In this document: positions 62,901-64,000 of the stretch, piece by piece
Numbering within the stretch: the first letter of the stretch is position 1
Layout of the letters: each line of letters begins with the position of its first letter
Assembly: GCA_025766275.1 (NCBI GenBank)
Contig: JAFKAC010000004.1
Coordinates: forward strand, 1,054,001-1,118,000
Length of the DNA stretch: 64,000 bases
Direction: 5' to 3'
From: Lactarius indigo
Taxonomy: Eukaryota; Basidiomycota; Agaricomycetes; Russulales; Russulaceae
Made by a program: the position numbers and the translations under genes
The notes under the pieces: generated by a model
Database searches by the model: none
What the model saw: only the letters and a program-made list of their open reading frames with translations
What the model was told of the DNA's origin: nothing

Positions 62901-63173
62901 ACCGGGGCAGCAGGAGTTGAAGAGTCTCGTGGGTCTGTGGGGACAACTTTGGCCTTCGTGGTGGTAGACTAAGTTGTGATCGCAAGCTATAACCCCAACG
63001 TCGAACGATATCAAACTCACCAGCACACGGGAATGAGTACGCTGAACTTGAACCTGACCAGTCAAAGGACGAGAGGGCATGGCAGCAGGAGTTAGCGAGC
63101 CCTCCTGTGTGTCTGAGGGGACATTATTGACGACTTTGGCCTTCAGAGCCTTGGGAGCATGTCGAGGGGGCAT
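59939..63173 (-). CDS. hAT-family transposase, apparently intact
   Basis: About eleven exons with short introns give roughly 850-900 residues; every junction I followed kept the frame. A BED-type zinc finger lies at about 62590-62440 (RRCNACL.. NLRKHLVAKHDAL). The RNase H-like catalytic region contains SFTADIWSS, TLDNASNNAAAMKEL and KTRWDSVYLMLQR. The C-terminal dimerisation domain has DYLPIQASSVPCERVFSSAG (60256-60190). The first two exons look like duplicates of one another (KAKVV.. PAA). Terminal inverted repeats and an 8-bp duplication were not found, so it could be an autonomous element with distant ends or a domesticated gene. Confidence 0.8.
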
Positions 63174-63389
63174 TGATGCAGATGTGGGAAAAAAAATAAC
63201 ATTGAGTTGCTCCCGCTATATGTAATTACATGAACAGACATAAACAGACTTGCGTGCAGTCAAGCGGACCTTGCCGAAGGTCTCCAAGTCATTGCATGGC
63301 GAACGATTACAATAATTCAAACAGCCAACACTAAGACGTGAGAGTAAACAAATCGACAGTATGATGACAGACAGTGAAAATGCGAGCTA

Positions 63390-64000
63390 TCAAAGTGACT
63401 TGTTTCGCTTCGGCGATGCCTGCCGTTCCACGAGGTCCCCACTTTCGCACTCCACTGCTGCTTCCCTGCATCTCTTGGAACCTGAACGTATGGCCAACTT
63501 CTCGGTATGGGGGAGAACAAGCGCCTGCTTTTTGGCGGGTTCAACGGCTGGCCAAGGAGCGTCTCCATTATTGATAGCTTTAGTGATGATGGAGATAATG
63601 ACCTTGTGGTCACTGAGGGCTGACATGCGGTTATTGTACTCTTGGAGTCGCGCTTGGAACTCCTTTTCGTCTTGCGACAGCTCGTCGGCAGCGGACAGTT
63701 CCAAAGATAATGTGATCCCCTGAGCACCTTCATGAAGAGCTTGATGGATCACGTCGTTTATATTGAGCCTGTGAGGATGAGGCGCCTCTGGCCATTTCCT
63801 ATGACGAACAGCAAGTAGCTCCTTCAAAGTGCACAGGAGTTGAGTGAGAGGGGCATTGTCACGAAAGACGAGCCCGTCAAGTTCTTCTTCACCATGCATG
63901 AACATAATTTTCCCTGGTCCTCCAGAGCTTCCGAAGATCTGTGGATGAAAGACTGAGTTGACAAGACCAGACAGGTGATCCGTCTGTAGTTCAGCTTGGA
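63390..64000 (-). CDS. 3' end of an unidentified gene (partial)
   Basis: Last exon from an acceptor at 63939 to the stop at 63390, 182 residues; the gene continues beyond the right edge. It contains MFMHGEEELDGLVFRDNAPL, a charged helix around ADELSQDEKEFQARLQEYNN (likely coiled coil) and a basic end (GSKRCREAA, SPKRNKSL) that could be a nuclear signal. The family is not recognised. Confidence 0.5.
   Translation of the reverse strand, partial: QAELQTDHLSGLVNSVFHPQIFGSSGGPGKIMFMHGEEELDGLVFRDNAPLTQLLCTLKELLAVRHRKWPEAPHPHRLNINDVIHQALHEGAQGITLSLELSAADELSQDEKEFQARLQEYNNRMSALSDHKVIISIITKAINNGDAPWPAVEPAKKQALVLPHTEKLAIRSGSKRCREAAVECESGDLVERQASPKRNKSL

Overview
This window reads as a transposon-saturated stretch of a filamentous basidiomycete genome, most likely a mushroom-forming Agaricomycete. 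Genes carry many short introns (about 45-60 nt, GT..AG, often with a CTAAC branch site). Only a few host genes are visible: a first exon at 9178-9240, two tandem MFS transporters, a truncated ORF at 14087-14243, a casein-kinase-1-like kinase and a gene cut by the right window edge. Transposon families are those typical of such genomes: chromodomain Ty3 elements, Ty1/copia, MULE, pogo/Fot1-like and hAT.

Layout. 19-9240: the first exon of a host gene (minus strand) whose first intron appears to hold a TIR element with 58-bp inverted ends; that element is interrupted by Ty3 element 1 (1109-8907, TSD CTGAA). 9361-13766: two intact paralogous MFS transporter genes with identical exon lengths. 14244-41579: a nested stack. 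Ty3 element 2, heavily decayed, has a solo LTR in its 5' LTR and its integrase is split by element X, a 12-kb Ty3 element of another clade (19584-38580, TSD CCGG). Element X is in turn split by a Ty1/copia element with identical LTRs (22488-29425, TSD GAAAA). 41580-42872: the 3' end of a further retroelement (Y) that carries a cyclin-box ORF; its LTR truncates a MULE transposase (42873-45400). 46050-53867: Ty3 element 3, minus strand, the best-preserved chromovirus copy (TSD CCCTC). 55234-58283: a second MULE relic split by a TA-flanked pogo-like element. 58611-59693: CK1-like kinase. 59939-63173: an apparently intact hAT transposase. 63390-64000: the 3' end of an unidentified gene.

How the parts work together. 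Elements 1, 2 and 3 are one family. LTRs contain a TATA box about 34 nt upstream of an 11-nt stretch that is exactly complementary to a primer-binding site just inside the element, which predicts Tf1-type self-priming. Gag and Pol lie in 0 and -1 frames, joined at an identical slippery heptamer GGGTTTT. Pol runs protease, RT, RNase H, integrase, chromodomain, then an unusual tail of about 400 residues. A second ORF in the +1 frame overlaps that tail in all three copies, and its helical core is better conserved than the Pol frame there.

The most unusual object is element X. Behind its pol lie three convergent, antisense, spliced genes that look like paralogues, one with a perfect Zn2Cys6 cluster. 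Almost all inactivating changes in the window are CpG to TpG or CpA transitions (CGA to TGA stops), which points to cytosine methylation and deamination of repeats. All alignments, splice sites and counts were made by eye; no search was run.
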